NCBI RefSeq assembly: GCF_017744395.1
Contig: NZ_JAGIBI010000001.1
Span: 1,178,001 to 1,242,000, forward strand
From: Herbaspirillum sp.
GTDB taxonomy: Bacteria > Pseudomonadota > Gammaproteobacteria > Burkholderiales > Burkholderiaceae_D
DNA length: 64,000 bases
Direction: 5' to 3'
This document shows positions 1 to 9,140 of this stretch, piece after piece. The first letter of the stretch is position 1. Every line of letters starts with the position of its first letter. Position numbers and translations under genes: made by a program. The notes beneath the pieces were generated by a model. It was given only the letters and a program-made list of their open reading frames with translations, ran no database searches and was not told where the DNA came from.

Positions 1-163
1 CGTTTCCGAGCTGCCCGACCCATACCTTGCCATCCTTCTTGGCCAGGTGGCCGGAGAGGAAGACGGTATTGCCGGTTTGCGCATACATCACGTAAGCCGC
101 CGCCGGGGTTGCCACGGCCGGCAGTTCGATGTTCAGTGCTTTCAGCTTTTCATAAACGGACAT
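1..163 (-). CDS. RidA family protein (3' end outside window)
   Basis: Only the first 54 codons are present; the gene runs off the left edge. The N-terminus begins MSVYEKLKALNIELP and contains TGNTVFLSGHLAKKDG, typical of the RidA/YjgF/YER057c family. RidA proteins hydrolyse reactive enamine/imine intermediates (2-aminoacrylate, 2-aminocrotonate) released by PLP-dependent serine/threonine dehydratases. A threonine-dehydratase-like gene lies upstream on the same strand at 2257-3297, which fits this role, although a 183-nt gap separates this gene from the EamA gene, so it may have its own promoter. An AAGGAGCACCGT stretch just before the ATG gives a good ribosome binding site. The catalytic arginine region is not visible. 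Confidence 0.85.
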   Translation of the reverse strand, partial: MSVYEKLKALNIELPAVATPAAAYVMYAQTGNTVFLSGHLAKKDGKVWVGQLGN

Positions 164-346
164 ACGGTGCTCCTTGTTTTGCGTCGCATCGCGCCGGCCG
201 GTAGGCCGCACGTGCTCTGCTTGTTAAGAAAAAATACAAGACGACGATTATCTCAAATATCCTGGGTTTTAGCCCGACAATTGCGCATCCCGGCGGCTCG
301 CAATGCACATTTCAGCCAGGCAATGCCCGGCCGCCCCTGCGCGGCG

Positions 347-1267
347 CTATCGACGAACCGCCATGCGCCGCCCGACCGCCACCACGGCGATCACGGCCAG
401 CGCGAACAGCATATTGCTCGCATCCAGCGCCTCGCCGGCGATCACGGCGGCGCCCAGCAGGCTCATGAAGGGTTGCAACAATTGCACTTGTCCGACGCGG
501 GCGATGCCGCCCAGGGCCAGGCCCTTGTACCAGAAGAAAAATCCGATGAACATCGAGAACAGCGAGACATAGGCGAACGCCACCCACGAGGCCGGCGAGG
601 CCGTCACGCCGTATTGCCAGCCCAGCCACAGCGAGACCGGCACCATCACCGGCAGCGAAATCACCAGCGCCCAGGCGATCACCTGCTGCCCGCCCATCGT
701 CTGCGACAGGCGGCCGCCTTCGGCATACCCCATGGCCGCAGTCACCACTGCGGCGAACAGCGCGAAGTCGGCCAGGTGGAAACTGCCCCCGCCCTCGCGC
801 AGCGCAAAGGCGATGACGATGCCGGAACCGGCCAGCGCCGCCAGCCAGAAGCCGGCCGAGGGGCGCTCGCCGAAACGCAGCGCGCCGAACAAGGCGGTGG
901 CCAGCGGCAGCAGCCCCACCACCACGGCGCCATGCGCCGCCGGCACGTAGCGCATCGCGATCGAGGAAAACAAGGGAAAGCCCACCACCACGCCCAGCGC
1001 AGTGACGATCAGCCCGCGCACCTGCTGCGCATTCGGGCGCGGCGCCTTCATCCACGCCAGCAGCGCCAGCGAGCACAGGCCCGCCACCACCGCGCGCCCG
1101 AAGGCGATGAAGGCCGGATTCAGCTCGGCCACGGCGATGCGCGTGAACGGCAGCGTGAGGCTGAAGATGGCCACGCCGACCAGCCCCAGCCACATGCCCC
1201 GGGATTCGTTGCGCGATATCTGCGGCGACGGCGTCACTTCGCCGCCCCGATTGGTCTGTGCTTGCAT
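347..1267 (-). CDS. EamA/DMT family transporter
   Basis: Predicted inner-membrane protein of 306 residues with about ten hydrophobic segments arranged as two EamA repeats, the usual size for drug/metabolite-transporter exporters. The first segment (GLVGVAIFSLTLPFTRIAV) and the repeat in the second half (ASWVAFAYVSLFSMFIGFFF) are characteristic. It lies 32 nt downstream of the LysE-type gene and is probably the fourth gene of the dehydratase, DUF2917, LysE, EamA operon. Pairing with LysE suggests export of amino acids or related metabolites. The substrate is inferred from context only. Confidence 0.85.
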   Translation of the reverse strand: MQAQTNRGGEVTPSPQISRNESRGMWLGLVGVAIFSLTLPFTRIAVAELNPAFIAFGRAVVAGLCSLALLAWMKAPRPNAQQVRGLIVTALGVVVGFPLFSSIAMRYVPAAHGAVVVGLLPLATALFGALRFGERPSAGFWLAALAGSGIVIAFALREGGGSFHLADFALFAAVVTAAMGYAEGGRLSQTMGGQQVIAWALVISLPVMVPVSLWLGWQYGVTASPASWVAFAYVSLFSMFIGFFFWYKGLALGGIARVGQVQLLQPFMSLLGAAVIAGEALDASNMLFALAVIAVVAVGRRMAVRR

Positions 1268-1299
1268 GCGCTACCGCTCCTTGGGTGAATTCGTCCTGT

Positions 1300-1896
1300 T
1301 CAGAACCAGATCGCCAACGCCGAATACAGCGTCAGCAGCACCATCGTCACGGCAAATACCGTGCGCCACAGCGGCTGGTCGAGATAGCGCCGCAGCACCG
1401 CGCCGGCGCCGGCCCATATCGAGACGCACGGCAGGTTGATGGCGCAGAAGATGAAGCAGTAAAGCAGGATTGCCAGCCATGCGGGGCGATCATGCAGTAT
1501 CGGCATGAAGGCGGAAGCGCCGGTAATGGCCATCACCCAGGCTTTCGGATTGGCGAACTGGAACGCCGCCGCGCCCCAGAACGACATCGGCCTGGCGGCC
1601 TCGCCCGCGCCGCCGGCCACGCGCATGTCGCGCAACTGCCAGGCGAGGTAAATCAGGTAGGCCGAGCCCAGCACCTTGAGAATGAAGGTCATCCCGGGCA
1701 CCGCGATCACCAGCGCGCCTATACCGAATGCGCATAAGGCCAGCAAGACGCCGAAGCCGAACGTGATGCCCAGCATATGCGGCACCGAGCGCTGGAAGCC
1801 GAACCAGATGCCTGATGAGGTCAGCATGATGTTGTTGGGCCCCGGCGTGATCGAGGAAACGAAAGCGAACGACATCAGCGGCAAAAACATTTCCAT
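1300..1896 (-). CDS. LysE family amino-acid exporter
   Basis: A 198-residue inner-membrane protein with about six hydrophobic segments. The N-terminal signature SSITPGPNNIMLTSSG (about residues 14-29) is the family hallmark of LysE/RhtB translocators. These proteins export amino acids such as lysine, arginine, threonine or homoserine. It starts 1 nt after the DUF2917 stop codon and continues into the EamA gene, so it is part of a tight minus-strand operon led by a PLP dehydratase. With a threonine-dehydratase-like enzyme in the operon, a threonine or homoserine type substrate is plausible but unproven. Confidence 0.9.
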   Translation of the reverse strand: MEMFLPLMSFAFVSSITPGPNNIMLTSSGIWFGFQRSVPHMLGITFGFGVLLALCAFGIGALVIAVPGMTFILKVLGSAYLIYLAWQLRDMRVAGGAGEAARPMSFWGAAAFQFANPKAWVMAITGASAFMPILHDRPAWLAILLYCFIFCAINLPCVSIWAGAGAVLRRYLDQPLWRTVFAVTMVLLTLYSALAIWF

Positions 1897-1897
1897 G

Positions 1898-2260
1898 TCA
1901 GCGCCCCTCCCCGTTGCCCGGCAGGGCTGATGCCCGATAGCCGGCAGTGCCGCCCAATGCCGCCGCCAGTCCGCGCACGCCGGCGCAGCACAGGCGCAAC
2001 CAGGCCTGCGCGGTCTGCATCGCCACCGGCTCGATGCGCAGGTTGGAGAAGCGGTCGGCCTCGATCACCGCCAGCGCGCCCGGCAACAGCACCATGCTGT
2101 CGCCGGATTCCAGCCAGAAATCGTCGGTGCGGCCTTCCTGCGTCACCCACACGCGACCGTGGCTGACCGCCAGGGTGCAGACCTGCATCACGCGCGCAGT
2201 GCGCACCTGGCGACGTTGCAATGACAATTGACAGGGATTGCGATCGGATTGCGAAGTCAT
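1898..2260 (-). CDS. DUF2917 domain-containing protein
   Basis: A small protein of 120 residues whose central part (LAVSHGRVWVTQEGRTDDFW, then LESGDSMVLLPG) matches DUF2917, a compact all-beta, cupin-like domain of unknown function common in Burkholderiales. The ATG overlaps the dehydratase stop as ATGA, implying translational coupling, and the stop is followed immediately by the LysE gene. Its conserved place between a dehydratase and exporters suggests an accessory or sensing role in amino-acid metabolism, which is inference. There is no signal peptide or membrane segment. Confidence 0.75.
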   Translation of the reverse strand: MTSQSDRNPCQLSLQRRQVRTARVMQVCTLAVSHGRVWVTQEGRTDDFWLESGDSMVLLPGALAVIEADRFSNLRIEPVAMQTAQAWLRLCCAGVRGLAAALGGTAGYRASALPGNGEGR

Positions 2261-3297
2261 GCCACCCTCCTCTGCGCCAGTTGCAGCACCGGCGCACTGG
2301 TTTCCAGATCGAATGCGGTTTCGCGCAGCAGCACACGGGCGAATACATCGTGGTCGACATTGCCGCCCGACAGCGTCACGCCGATCTTGCGCCCCTGCAA
2401 CCGCGCCCGAATCTGCAGCGCGGCCGCCAGCGCACAGGCGCCGGCGCCTTCGGCCACGTTGTGGGTGGCGATGAAGAACATTTTCATCGCATCCATCACT
2501 TCGTCGTCGGTGACGGCGATCACCTCGTCGACTTCGGCGCGCAGCACCGCCAGCGAGGCCTCGTCGGGCACGCGGCAGGCGACGCCGTCGGCGATCCTGG
2601 TCGACACCGGCGACTCGACCTTGACGCCCTGTTCGAACGACAGCTTGTAGGCCAGCGCGTGCGCCGACACCACGCCGATCACGCGCGTCTTCAGCCCCAG
2701 CGCATTGCGCGCGGCCACCGCACCGCACATGCCCGAACCCTGGCCGATCGGCACCAGCACCGCATCCAAGTCCGGCTGCGCGGCCAGCAGTTCCATCCAG
2801 TAGGTCGATACGCCCGCCACCAGGTCGCGGTGGAACGAGGGGATCATGTGCAATTGCTGCTCCTGCGCCAGTTGCTGGGCGTGTTCGCGGCTTTCCTGGA
2901 ACTCGCTGCCGTATTCCACCAGCGAGACGCCCAGGGCGCGCATGGCGGCGTTCTTTTCGCGGCTATTGCCTTGCGGGACGACGATGGTGGCATGCAGGCC
3001 GAAACGGCTGGCCGCCAGGCCGACCGACTGGCCGTGGTTGCCGCGCGTGGCGGAAATCACGCCGCGCACTTGCGGCTGCCGGCGCGCCAACTTGTCGAGG
3101 TAGACCATGCCGCCGCGTACCTTGAAGGCGCCGGTCGGCGCATGGTTCTCATGCTTGACCCACACCTGCGCGCCCAGCGCCTGGTTCAGCAGCGGCCAGG
3201 ACAGTTGCGGCGTCGGCGCCATCGCGCCATAGACCACCTTGGCGGCCTGTTCGATGTCGGTACGGCTGGGCAGCAGTTCGGCGGCGGCGTTGGTCAT
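2257..3297 (-). CDS. threonine/serine dehydratase-like PLP enzyme
   Basis: A 346-residue fold-type II PLP enzyme related to threonine dehydratase. It carries the PLP-lysine motif GAFKVRGG (about residues 57-64), the SATRGNHGQSVG substrate loop and a glycine-rich phosphate-binding segment near IGQGSGMCG; SGGNVD near the C-terminus closes the PLP site. There is no ACT regulatory domain, so it resembles catabolic rather than biosynthetic (IlvA) enzymes. It is the first gene of a minus-strand operon, divergent from a MocR-type regulator, and is followed by exporters and RidA. An EutB-like role in hydroxyectoine use was considered, but no eutC or other ectoine genes are adjacent. Confidence 0.85.
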   Translation of the reverse strand: MTNAAAELLPSRTDIEQAAKVVYGAMAPTPQLSWPLLNQALGAQVWVKHENHAPTGAFKVRGGMVYLDKLARRQPQVRGVISATRGNHGQSVGLAASRFGLHATIVVPQGNSREKNAAMRALGVSLVEYGSEFQESREHAQQLAQEQQLHMIPSFHRDLVAGVSTYWMELLAAQPDLDAVLVPIGQGSGMCGAVAARNALGLKTRVIGVVSAHALAYKLSFEQGVKVESPVSTRIADGVACRVPDEASLAVLRAEVDEVIAVTDDEVMDAMKMFFIATHNVAEGAGACALAAALQIRARLQGRKIGVTLSGGNVDHDVFARVLLRETAFDLETSAPVLQLAQRRVA

Positions 3298-3378
3298 GGC
3301 GTGTCTCCTTGGAATGGCTTGAATTGGATGAGGCGATGGCGTTGCTTTCCATCAGCCTTGCATTGGAAGCCATCCTAA

Positions 3379-3406
3379 TCGACAATACCAGTACAGTACC
3401 TATACA
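3379..3406 (+). promoter_or_regulatory. putative promoter/operator between dehydratase and MocR regulator genes
   Basis: The divergent intergenic region holds TCGACA (3379-3384), a 16-bp spacer and TATACA (3401-3406), a fair sigma-70 promoter toward the regulator gene. A short palindrome, GTAC-A-GTAC, lies at 3391-3399 inside the spacer. MocR/PdxR regulators typically bind repeats overlapping divergent promoters, so this is the most likely operator. The binding itself is inferred. Confidence 0.4.
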
Positions 3407-3441
3407 CTTAATCAAATAACCTCGAACATTGTCACGGCAAA

Positions 3442-4953
3442 ATGACCAATACAGTGAAGCGATCCAGGCTGTTGCACCAGCCCTCTCCGGCCGCCAATGC
3501 GGTGAGGACCGAGGGCGCGCCCGTCCAGGGCTGGCCCCTGCTCTCGCGCGAAAGCAAGGACTCGCTGGTGGAACAGATCGTGCGCGGCATCCGCTCGCGC
3601 ATCGACGACAAGCTGCTGCGCACCGGCGCGCGCATGCCCTCGATCCGCCAGTTCGCGGAAATGCACGAGGTGTCGCGCTTTACCGTGGTGGAAGCCTATG
3701 ACCGCCTGGTGGCCCAGGGCTTCCTGGAGTCGCGCCGCGGATCGGGCTTCTACGTGAAGGAACGCTCGCCGCTGGGCGTGGCCGCCAGCTATGCCGCCGA
3801 TGCGCCGGTACGCGACGAAGCCGGGGATGCGCTGGACGTGGTCTGGCTGGTGCGCAACATGTTCCGCCAGATGCCGCCGCAGAAGATGCCCGGCGCCGGC
3901 CTGCTGCCGCCGGACTGGCTGGACGGCGAACTGATCTCCAACGCGCTGCGCGCCATCAGCCGCGACAACCCGTCGCTGCTGCTGGGCTATGGCACGCCGC
4001 AGGGTTTCATGCCGCTGCGCCACCAATTGCAACTGAAGTTGACCGAACTGGAAATCGCCGCCGGCCCCGAGCAGATCGTGCTGACCACCGGCGTGACGCA
4101 GGCGCTGGACACCGTCGCCCGCCATTTCCTGCGCCCCGGCGATGTGATCTTCGTCGACGACCCGGCCTGGTTCCTGATGTTCGGCTCCTTCGCCGCGCTC
4201 GGCGCCAAGGTGGTCGGCATCCCGCGCCTGGCCGACGGGCCCGACATCGCCAAGCTGTCTGAGCTGGCGGCGCTGCACAAGCCCAAGCTGTACGTGGTCA
4301 ATTCGGTGTTGCACAACCCCACCTCGACCTCGATGTCGGCCGCCAAGGCGTTCCAGGTCTTGCGCATCGCCGAGGAAAACGACTTCCTCATCGTCGAGGA
4401 CGACATCTACTGCGACATGCATCCCGGCTCCACGGTGCAGCCGGCCACCCGCATCGCCGCGCTGGACCAGTTGCACCGGGTGATCTACCTGGGCGGGTTT
4501 TCGAAGACGCTGTCGGCCAACCTGCGGGTCGGCTTCATCGCCACCTCGGCCGAACTGGCGCGCCACCTGGCCGACCGCAAGATGCTGTCGACCCTGACCA
4601 CCGGCGAGATCGGCGAACGCGTGGCCTACAAGGTGCTGTCGGAGGGGCATTACCGCAAGCACGTGGAGCGCCTGCGCACGCGGCTGACCAGCGTGCGCGA
4701 CAAGGTCGTGCGCCAGCTGGAGAAACTGGGCGTGGACGTGGGCGACCCGCCGCCCTGCGGCATGTTCCTGTGGGTGGACACCCATTGCGACACCAACGTG
4801 CTGACCGAAAAGGCCATGGAACAAGGCTTCCTGCTGGCGCCGGGCTGCCTGTTCTCGCCCTCCCAGCTGCCCTCCACCCGCATGCGCATCAACATCGCCA
4901 GCATGGCCGATCCGGGGATCTGGCGCTTCCTGGAGCACGAACTGGGGCGCTGA
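3442..4953 (+). CDS. MocR/PdxR-type regulator (GntR HTH fused to aminotransferase)
   Basis: The 503-residue protein has a GntR winged helix (about residues 38-115; RMPSIRQFAEMHEVSRFTVV and ESRRGSGFYV) joined to a fold-type I aminotransferase domain with the PLP-lysine motif GGFSKTLSANLRVG. This architecture defines MocR regulators (PdxR, GabR, TauR, EnuR), which sense PLP or a PLP-amine adduct. It is divergent from the dehydratase, DUF2917, LysE, EamA operon and probably regulates it. It ends shortly before the htpG promoter. The effector is unknown; a PLP adduct of the pathway amino acid would be the natural guess. Confidence 0.9.
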   Translation: MTNTVKRSRLLHQPSPAANAVRTEGAPVQGWPLLSRESKDSLVEQIVRGIRSRIDDKLLRTGARMPSIRQFAEMHEVSRFTVVEAYDRLVAQGFLESRRGSGFYVKERSPLGVAASYAADAPVRDEAGDALDVVWLVRNMFRQMPPQKMPGAGLLPPDWLDGELISNALRAISRDNPSLLLGYGTPQGFMPLRHQLQLKLTELEIAAGPEQIVLTTGVTQALDTVARHFLRPGDVIFVDDPAWFLMFGSFAALGAKVVGIPRLADGPDIAKLSELAALHKPKLYVVNSVLHNPTSTSMSAAKAFQVLRIAEENDFLIVEDDIYCDMHPGSTVQPATRIAALDQLHRVIYLGGFSKTLSANLRVGFIATSAELARHLADRKMLSTLTTGEIGERVAYKVLSEGHYRKHVERLRTRLTSVRDKVVRQLEKLGVDVGDPPPCGMFLWVDTHCDTNVLTEKAMEQGFLLAPGCLFSPSQLPSTRMRINIASMADPGIWRFLEHELGR

Positions 4954-4981
4954 CTCCATCCACGGCTGTAAAAAACCATGA

Positions 4982-5016
4982 AAATGCGGTTGAAAACCGC
5001 ATTTCCCTCCCTATAT
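4982..5016 (+). promoter_or_regulatory. putative sigma-32 promoter of htpG with overlapping hairpin
   Basis: GTTGAAA (4989-4995), a 13-bp spacer and CCCTATAT (5009-5016) resemble the heat-shock consensus CTTGAAA-N11-16-CCCCATNT and lie 65 nt before the htpG start. The -35 region sits inside an inverted repeat (AAATGCGGTT / AACCGCATTT, 4982-5004) that may also terminate the upstream regulator transcript, though the T-run is weak. Confidence 0.5.
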
Positions 5017-5080
5017 CTGGCCCCGTTAAGATTCTCCTTCCCTATCCACCACTTGCTTTAATGACAAGGAAATAAGAAAC

Positions 5081-6991
5081 ATGGCATCCGCAAAACAGAC
5101 CATGGGCTTCCAGGCCGAAGTCAAACAGTTGCTTCAATTGATGATCCACTCGCTGTACTCGAACAAGGAAATCTTCCTGCGCGAGCTGATCTCCAACGCT
5201 TCCGACGCCGCCGACAAGCTGCGTTTCGAAGCCATCAACAACGCCGCCCTGTTCGAAAACGATCCCGACCTGAAGATCAAGGTCAGCTTCGACAAGGCCG
5301 CCCGCACCATCACGATTTCCGACAACGGCATCGGCATGAACCGCGACGAGGCGATCTCGCACCTGGGCACCATCGCTAAATCCGGCACCAAGGAATTCTT
5401 CTCCAAACTCTCCGGCGACCAGCAAAAGGACGCGGCCCTGATCGGCCAGTTCGGCGTCGGCTTCTACTCCGGCTTCATCATCGCCGACCGCATCACGGTC
5501 GAGACCCGCCGCGCCGGCACGCCGGCTAGCGAAGGCGTGCGCTGGGAATCCGAAGGCGCGGGCGACTTCTCGATCGAAGCCATCGACAAGCCCAACCGCG
5601 GCACCGACATCATCCTGCACCTGCGCGAAGGCGAGGACGAGTTCCTCTCTTCCTGGCAGTTGAAGTCCATCATCCGCAAATATTCCGACCATATCTCGCT
5701 GCCCATCCTGATGAACAAGGAAGAATGGGACGACGAGAAGAAGGAAACCGTCGTCAAGGACGAACTGGAAACCGTCAACCAGGCCAGCGCCCTGTGGACG
5801 CGCAGCAAGTCCGACATCACGCCCGAACAGTACGAGGAGTTCTACAAGCACATCTCGCATGACTTCGGCGCCCCGCTGGCCTATACCCACAACCGCGTGG
5901 AAGGCCGCAGCGAATACACCCAGCTGCTGTACATCCCGGCGCGCGCGCCGTTCGACATGTGGGACCGCAACAAGCGCGGCGGCATCAAGCTGTACGTCAA
6001 GCGCGTGTTCATCATGGACGACGCCGAGCAACTGATGCCGGTCTACCTGCGCTTCGTCAAGGGCGTGATCGATTCGGCCGACCTGCCGCTGAACGTCTCG
6101 CGCGAAATCCTGCAGGAATCGCGCGACGTGCGCGCCATCCGCGAGGGTTCGACCAAGCGCATCCTGAGCCTGCTGGAAGAACTGGCCAACAGCGACGAAC
6201 AGGCGCAAAAGGACAAGTACGCCGGTTTCTGGACCGAATTCGGCCAGGTGCTCAAGGAAGGCATCGGCGAAGACGCCGCCAACAAGGAACGCATAGCCAA
6301 GCTGCTGCGCTTCGCCTCCACCCACGACGACAGCGAGGTCCAGGGCACCTCCTTCGCCGACTACGTCGGCCGCATGAAGGAAGGCCAGGACAAGATCTAC
6401 TACGTCACCGCCGAGAACTACCGGGCCGCAAAGAACAGCCCGCACCTGGAAATCTTCCGCAAGAAGGGCGTGGAAGTGCTGCTGCTGACCGACCGCGTGG
6501 ATGAATGGATGCTGTCCTTCCTGCAGGATTTCGACGGCAAGGAGCTGGCCTCGGTGGCCAAGGGCGGCCTCGACCTCGGCAAGCTGGAAAACGAAGCCGA
6601 GAAGAAACAGCATGAAGAAACGCAGGCCGACTACAAGGACCTGGTCGAGAAGATGAAGACCGCCCTGGCCGACAAGGCCAAGGACGTGCGCGTGACCTTC
6701 CGCCTGACCGATTCGCCGGCTTGCCTGGTAGCCGACGAGAACGAGCTGTCCGGCAACCTGGTGCGCATGCTCAAGGCGGCCGGCCAGAATGCGCCGGAGT
6801 CCAAGCCGATCCTGGAAATCAACCCGGACCACCCGCTGGTGCAGCGCCTGAAGTATGAGGAAGCCAAGTTCGGCGACTGGTCGCACATCCTGTTCGACCA
6901 GGCCCTGCTGGCCGAAGGCGGCGCGCTGGGCGACCCGGCCGGGTTCGTCAAGCGCCTGAACGATATGCTGTTGGGAATGGCGTCGAAGTAA
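5081..6991 (+). CDS. htpG: molecular chaperone HtpG (Hsp90)
   Basis: A cytosolic ATP-dependent Hsp90 chaperone of 636 residues, the normal bacterial length. The GHKL ATPase motifs are intact: [14 protein letters not shown] (E35, N39), DNGIGM (81-86) and the lid motif [11 protein letters not shown] (from 122). The middle domain carries [17 protein letters not shown] and the C-terminal dimerisation region ends [11 protein letters not shown] strong AAGGAA ribosome binding site precedes the ATG. A putative sigma-32 promoter upstream fits heat-shock control, and a terminator follows at 7020-7056. It stands alone as a single-gene transcription unit. Confidence 0.98.
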   Translation: MASAKQTMGFQAEVKQLLQLMIHSLYSNKEIFLRELISNASDAADKLRFEAINNAALFENDPDLKIKVSFDKAARTITISDNGIGMNRDEAISHLGTIAKSGTKEFFSKLSGDQQKDAALIGQFGVGFYSGFIIADRITVETRRAGTPASEGVRWESEGAGDFSIEAIDKPNRGTDIILHLREGEDEFLSSWQLKSIIRKYSDHISLPILMNKEEWDDEKKETVVKDELETVNQASALWTRSKSDITPEQYEEFYKHISHDFGAPLAYTHNRVEGRSEYTQLLYIPARAPFDMWDRNKRGGIKLYVKRVFIMDDAEQLMPVYLRFVKGVIDSADLPLNVSREILQESRDVRAIREGSTKRILSLLEELANSDEQAQKDKYAGFWTEFGQVLKEGIGEDAANKERIAKLLRFASTHDDSEVQGTSFADYVGRMKEGQDKIYYVTAENYRAAKNSPHLEIFRKKGVEVLLLTDRVDEWMLSFLQDFDGKELASVAKGGLDLGKLENEAEKKQHEETQADYKDLVEKMKTALADKAKDVRVTFRLTDSPACLVADENELSGNLVRMLKAAGQNAPESKPILEINPDHPLVQRLKYEEAKFGDWSHILFDQALLAEGGALGDPAGFVKRLNDMLLGMASK

Positions 6992-7019
6992 TTCTCCTCT
7001 CATTTCGTCCTGCATCGGT

Positions 7020-7056
7020 AATGAAAACGGCGGCCCTTGAGCCGCCGTTTTCATTT
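7020..7056 (+). terminator. rho-independent terminator after htpG
   Basis: A perfect stem ATGAAAACGGCGG / CCGCCGTTTTCAT with a loop of about eight bases lies 29 nt after the htpG stop, followed by a short T-stretch. Confidence 0.85.
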
Positions 7057-7302
7057 GCCCGGCGCCTTCCCGCCTGTTTCGCTTCTTTATCCCCCCCTGC
7101 TCTTCGTGCGCTTGCGCAGGCTCGGATTCCTCCACCCATTCCCGGTGCAAAATTTACTGAAATGCACCTTATTCGTAATTTTTTGTTAAGATAAAATCCC
7201 TATGCAATGGGAATAATTGCAATGGAACAACTACGTATCCGTGCTGAATCGTAAGTTGATAAAAATAGCATTTCGCATAAGAAATAAAACAGGGGTGGGG
7301 AA

Positions 7303-8454
7303 ATGCGGCGGGAAACGACATTGGCGGCTGCCAGGTTGCAGCTCCAGGTAATACATCATTTCGAAGAGCTGGCCGCACTCGCCAGCGAATGGGATGCGCT
7401 TGAGCAAAAGCTCTACCTGCGCACGCCGTTCACTTCATCGGCCTGGAATCTCCTGTGGTGGCGCCATCACCGCGAATCCAAGATGACGATCCAGGACGAG
7501 CTGTATTCCTTCGCCCTGCGCAACGACCGCGGCGAACTGGTCGCGGTCGCACCGATGATGGTCAGCCTGCGGCCGGGCATCAAGGCGCTCGGCATCCGGG
7601 TGCTGCAGTTCTTCGGCGCCGATCCCAACATCACCGAAATCCGCGGTCCCATCTGCGATCCGGAATACCGCGAACTGGTCGTGGCCACCCTGCAAAACTA
7701 CCTGCACACCTGCCGACGCAAATGGGACTGGATCGAATGGCAGGGCTTGTCGCTGCCGCAGGCGCTGATCCTGGCAACGCCCTCCGCCGCACAGCCCATG
7801 CCGCGCGTGGTCTGCTACCTGACGCTGCCGCCCACCTGGGAAGAACTCAAGACCAGCCTGTCGCGCAACATGAAGGAAGCGATCCGCAAATGCTTCAATT
7901 CGCTCAAGCGCGACCGGCACAGCCATGAAATGCATGTGGTCAGCAAACCCGACGAAGTGCATGCCGCCATGCAAACCTTCTTCGACCTGCACACGCTGCG
8001 CGCGACAACCGGCAACACGGTGGAACATCCGAACGTGTTCCGGCACGAGAAGAGCCGCCGCTTCCTGACCGAGTTTGCCCACAAAATGGCGCAGCATGAC
8101 CGCCTGCGCCTGTTCCAGGTGAAGATCCAGGGCAAGGTGGTCGCCACCCGCATCGGCTTTGTCTGCGGCCGCCACCTGTATCTTTACTACTCGGGCTATG
8201 ACGTCGAATGGGGCAAGTACAGCATCATGACCACGGTCGTGGTGCACGCGGTGCAATGGGCGATCGCGAACGGCTTCGAATACCTCAACCTGTCGACCGG
8301 GCGCGACTATTCGAAAATGCGCTGGCAGCCGAACGAATACCTGCTGCACAACGCGATCCAGATTTCCCCCCGGCTGCGCTCCGCGCCCCTGTTCCACGGC
8401 TATCACAAGATCCGCTCGGGCGCCTTTTCGCGCTTCATGGCGCGCCGCGGGTAG
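7303..8454 (+). CDS. GNAT family acetyltransferase, BioF2/FemAB-like
   Basis: The 383-residue protein resembles the BioF2-like (Acetyltransf_6) branch of GNAT enzymes found near exopolysaccharide and cellulose loci. Residues about 180-300 hold the core: NMKEAIRKCFNSLKRD, then FHLHTLR-like helices and GKVVATRIGFVCGRHLYLYY, which corresponds to the acyl-CoA-binding beta strands. The segment WGKYSIMTTVVVHAVQWAI follows. The 246-bp upstream gap is AT-rich and a GGGGTGGGG tract precedes the ATG. No polysaccharide genes are adjacent, so the substrate (a sugar, lipid or aminoacyl group) cannot be assigned. Confidence 0.75.
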   Translation: MRRETTLAAARLQLQVIHHFEELAALASEWDALEQKLYLRTPFTSSAWNLLWWRHHRESKMTIQDELYSFALRNDRGELVAVAPMMVSLRPGIKALGIRVLQFFGADPNITEIRGPICDPEYRELVVATLQNYLHTCRRKWDWIEWQGLSLPQALILATPSAAQPMPRVVCYLTLPPTWEELKTSLSRNMKEAIRKCFNSLKRDRHSHEMHVVSKPDEVHAAMQTFFDLHTLRATTGNTVEHPNVFRHEKSRRFLTEFAHKMAQHDRLRLFQVKIQGKVVATRIGFVCGRHLYLYYSGYDVEWGKYSIMTTVVVHAVQWAIANGFEYLNLSTGRDYSKMRWQPNEYLLHNAIQISPRLRSAPLFHGYHKIRSGAFSRFMARRG

Positions 8455-8615
8455 GCGCTTCGCCCGGCGCCGCCTCATTGCATTGGATGCGGCGTCGGCA
8501 ACGATCGGCTACACTGTCGGGCCCTGCATCCCGGCATGCGCGCCGACCGCAACGTTTTCGGCGCCGGCAGGCTGATATCCCCCAACCCGGGCCGGCTGCG
8601 CCCGGCAACCGCACC

Positions 8616-9140
8616 ATGGAATTCAACTTCATCAACCCGCGCAAGAACGCCCTGGTCTACCTGGTCAAGATCCTCTCGGGTTGCCTGGTCCTGTGGTACG
8701 GACTGCGCGCGGCCGGCATCGAAGAACCCTACTGGGCGATGATCTCGCTGATCGTCGTCACCGAACCCGACATGACGGTGGCCAAGGCCAACTTCCGGGC
8801 GCGGCTGATCAACACCCTGTCGGGCTGCGTGGTGTCCTGCATCGCCCTGGTCATCTTCGGCCCCACCTTCCTGGCCATGCTGGTGGCGCTGACCGCCGCC
8901 GTGGTAGTGGCGATGCTGTTGCAGAACTACCCCAGCAACTGGCGCCTGGGGCCGGCGACGGTGGTCATCCTGCTGTCGGCCGCCTTCTCCGGCAACGGCC
9001 TGAACCAGGAACTGCACCTGGCCTTCATGCGCGTGGGAGAAGTCATCGTCGGCAGCGCCATGGCGCTGCTGCAGACCGTACTCTACATCTGGCTGTTCAA
9101 ACGCCGGCAACCACATGAACAACGACCTCCCGCCCCCTGA
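8616..9140 (+). CDS. FUSC family membrane protein
   Basis: A 174-residue inner-membrane protein with about five hydrophobic segments and the FUSC-like opening LGYL-type pattern (PYWAMISLIVVTEPDMTVAK, about residues 38-57). FUSC (fusaric acid resistance/aromatic acid exporter-like) domains normally form efflux proteins such as AaeB, but this is a short single-domain version. The ATG was chosen because hydrophobic segments start soon after it and the upstream extension is non-homologous, GC-biased sequence. It overlaps the following GNAT gene by 26 nt, so the two are probably co-transcribed. Confidence 0.8.
   Translation: MEFNFINPRKNALVYLVKILSGCLVLWYGLRAAGIEEPYWAMISLIVVTEPDMTVAKANFRARLINTLSGCVVSCIALVIFGPTFLAMLVALTAAVVVAMLLQNYPSNWRLGPATVVILLSAAFSGNGLNQELHLAFMRVGEVIVGSAMALLQTVLYIWLFKRRQPHEQRPPAP

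Noticed and set aside
47-1288. Long plus-strand frame rich in Arg, His and Gln
   Set aside because: Antisense shadow of the EamA gene caused by high GC; low-complexity composition and no family similarity.
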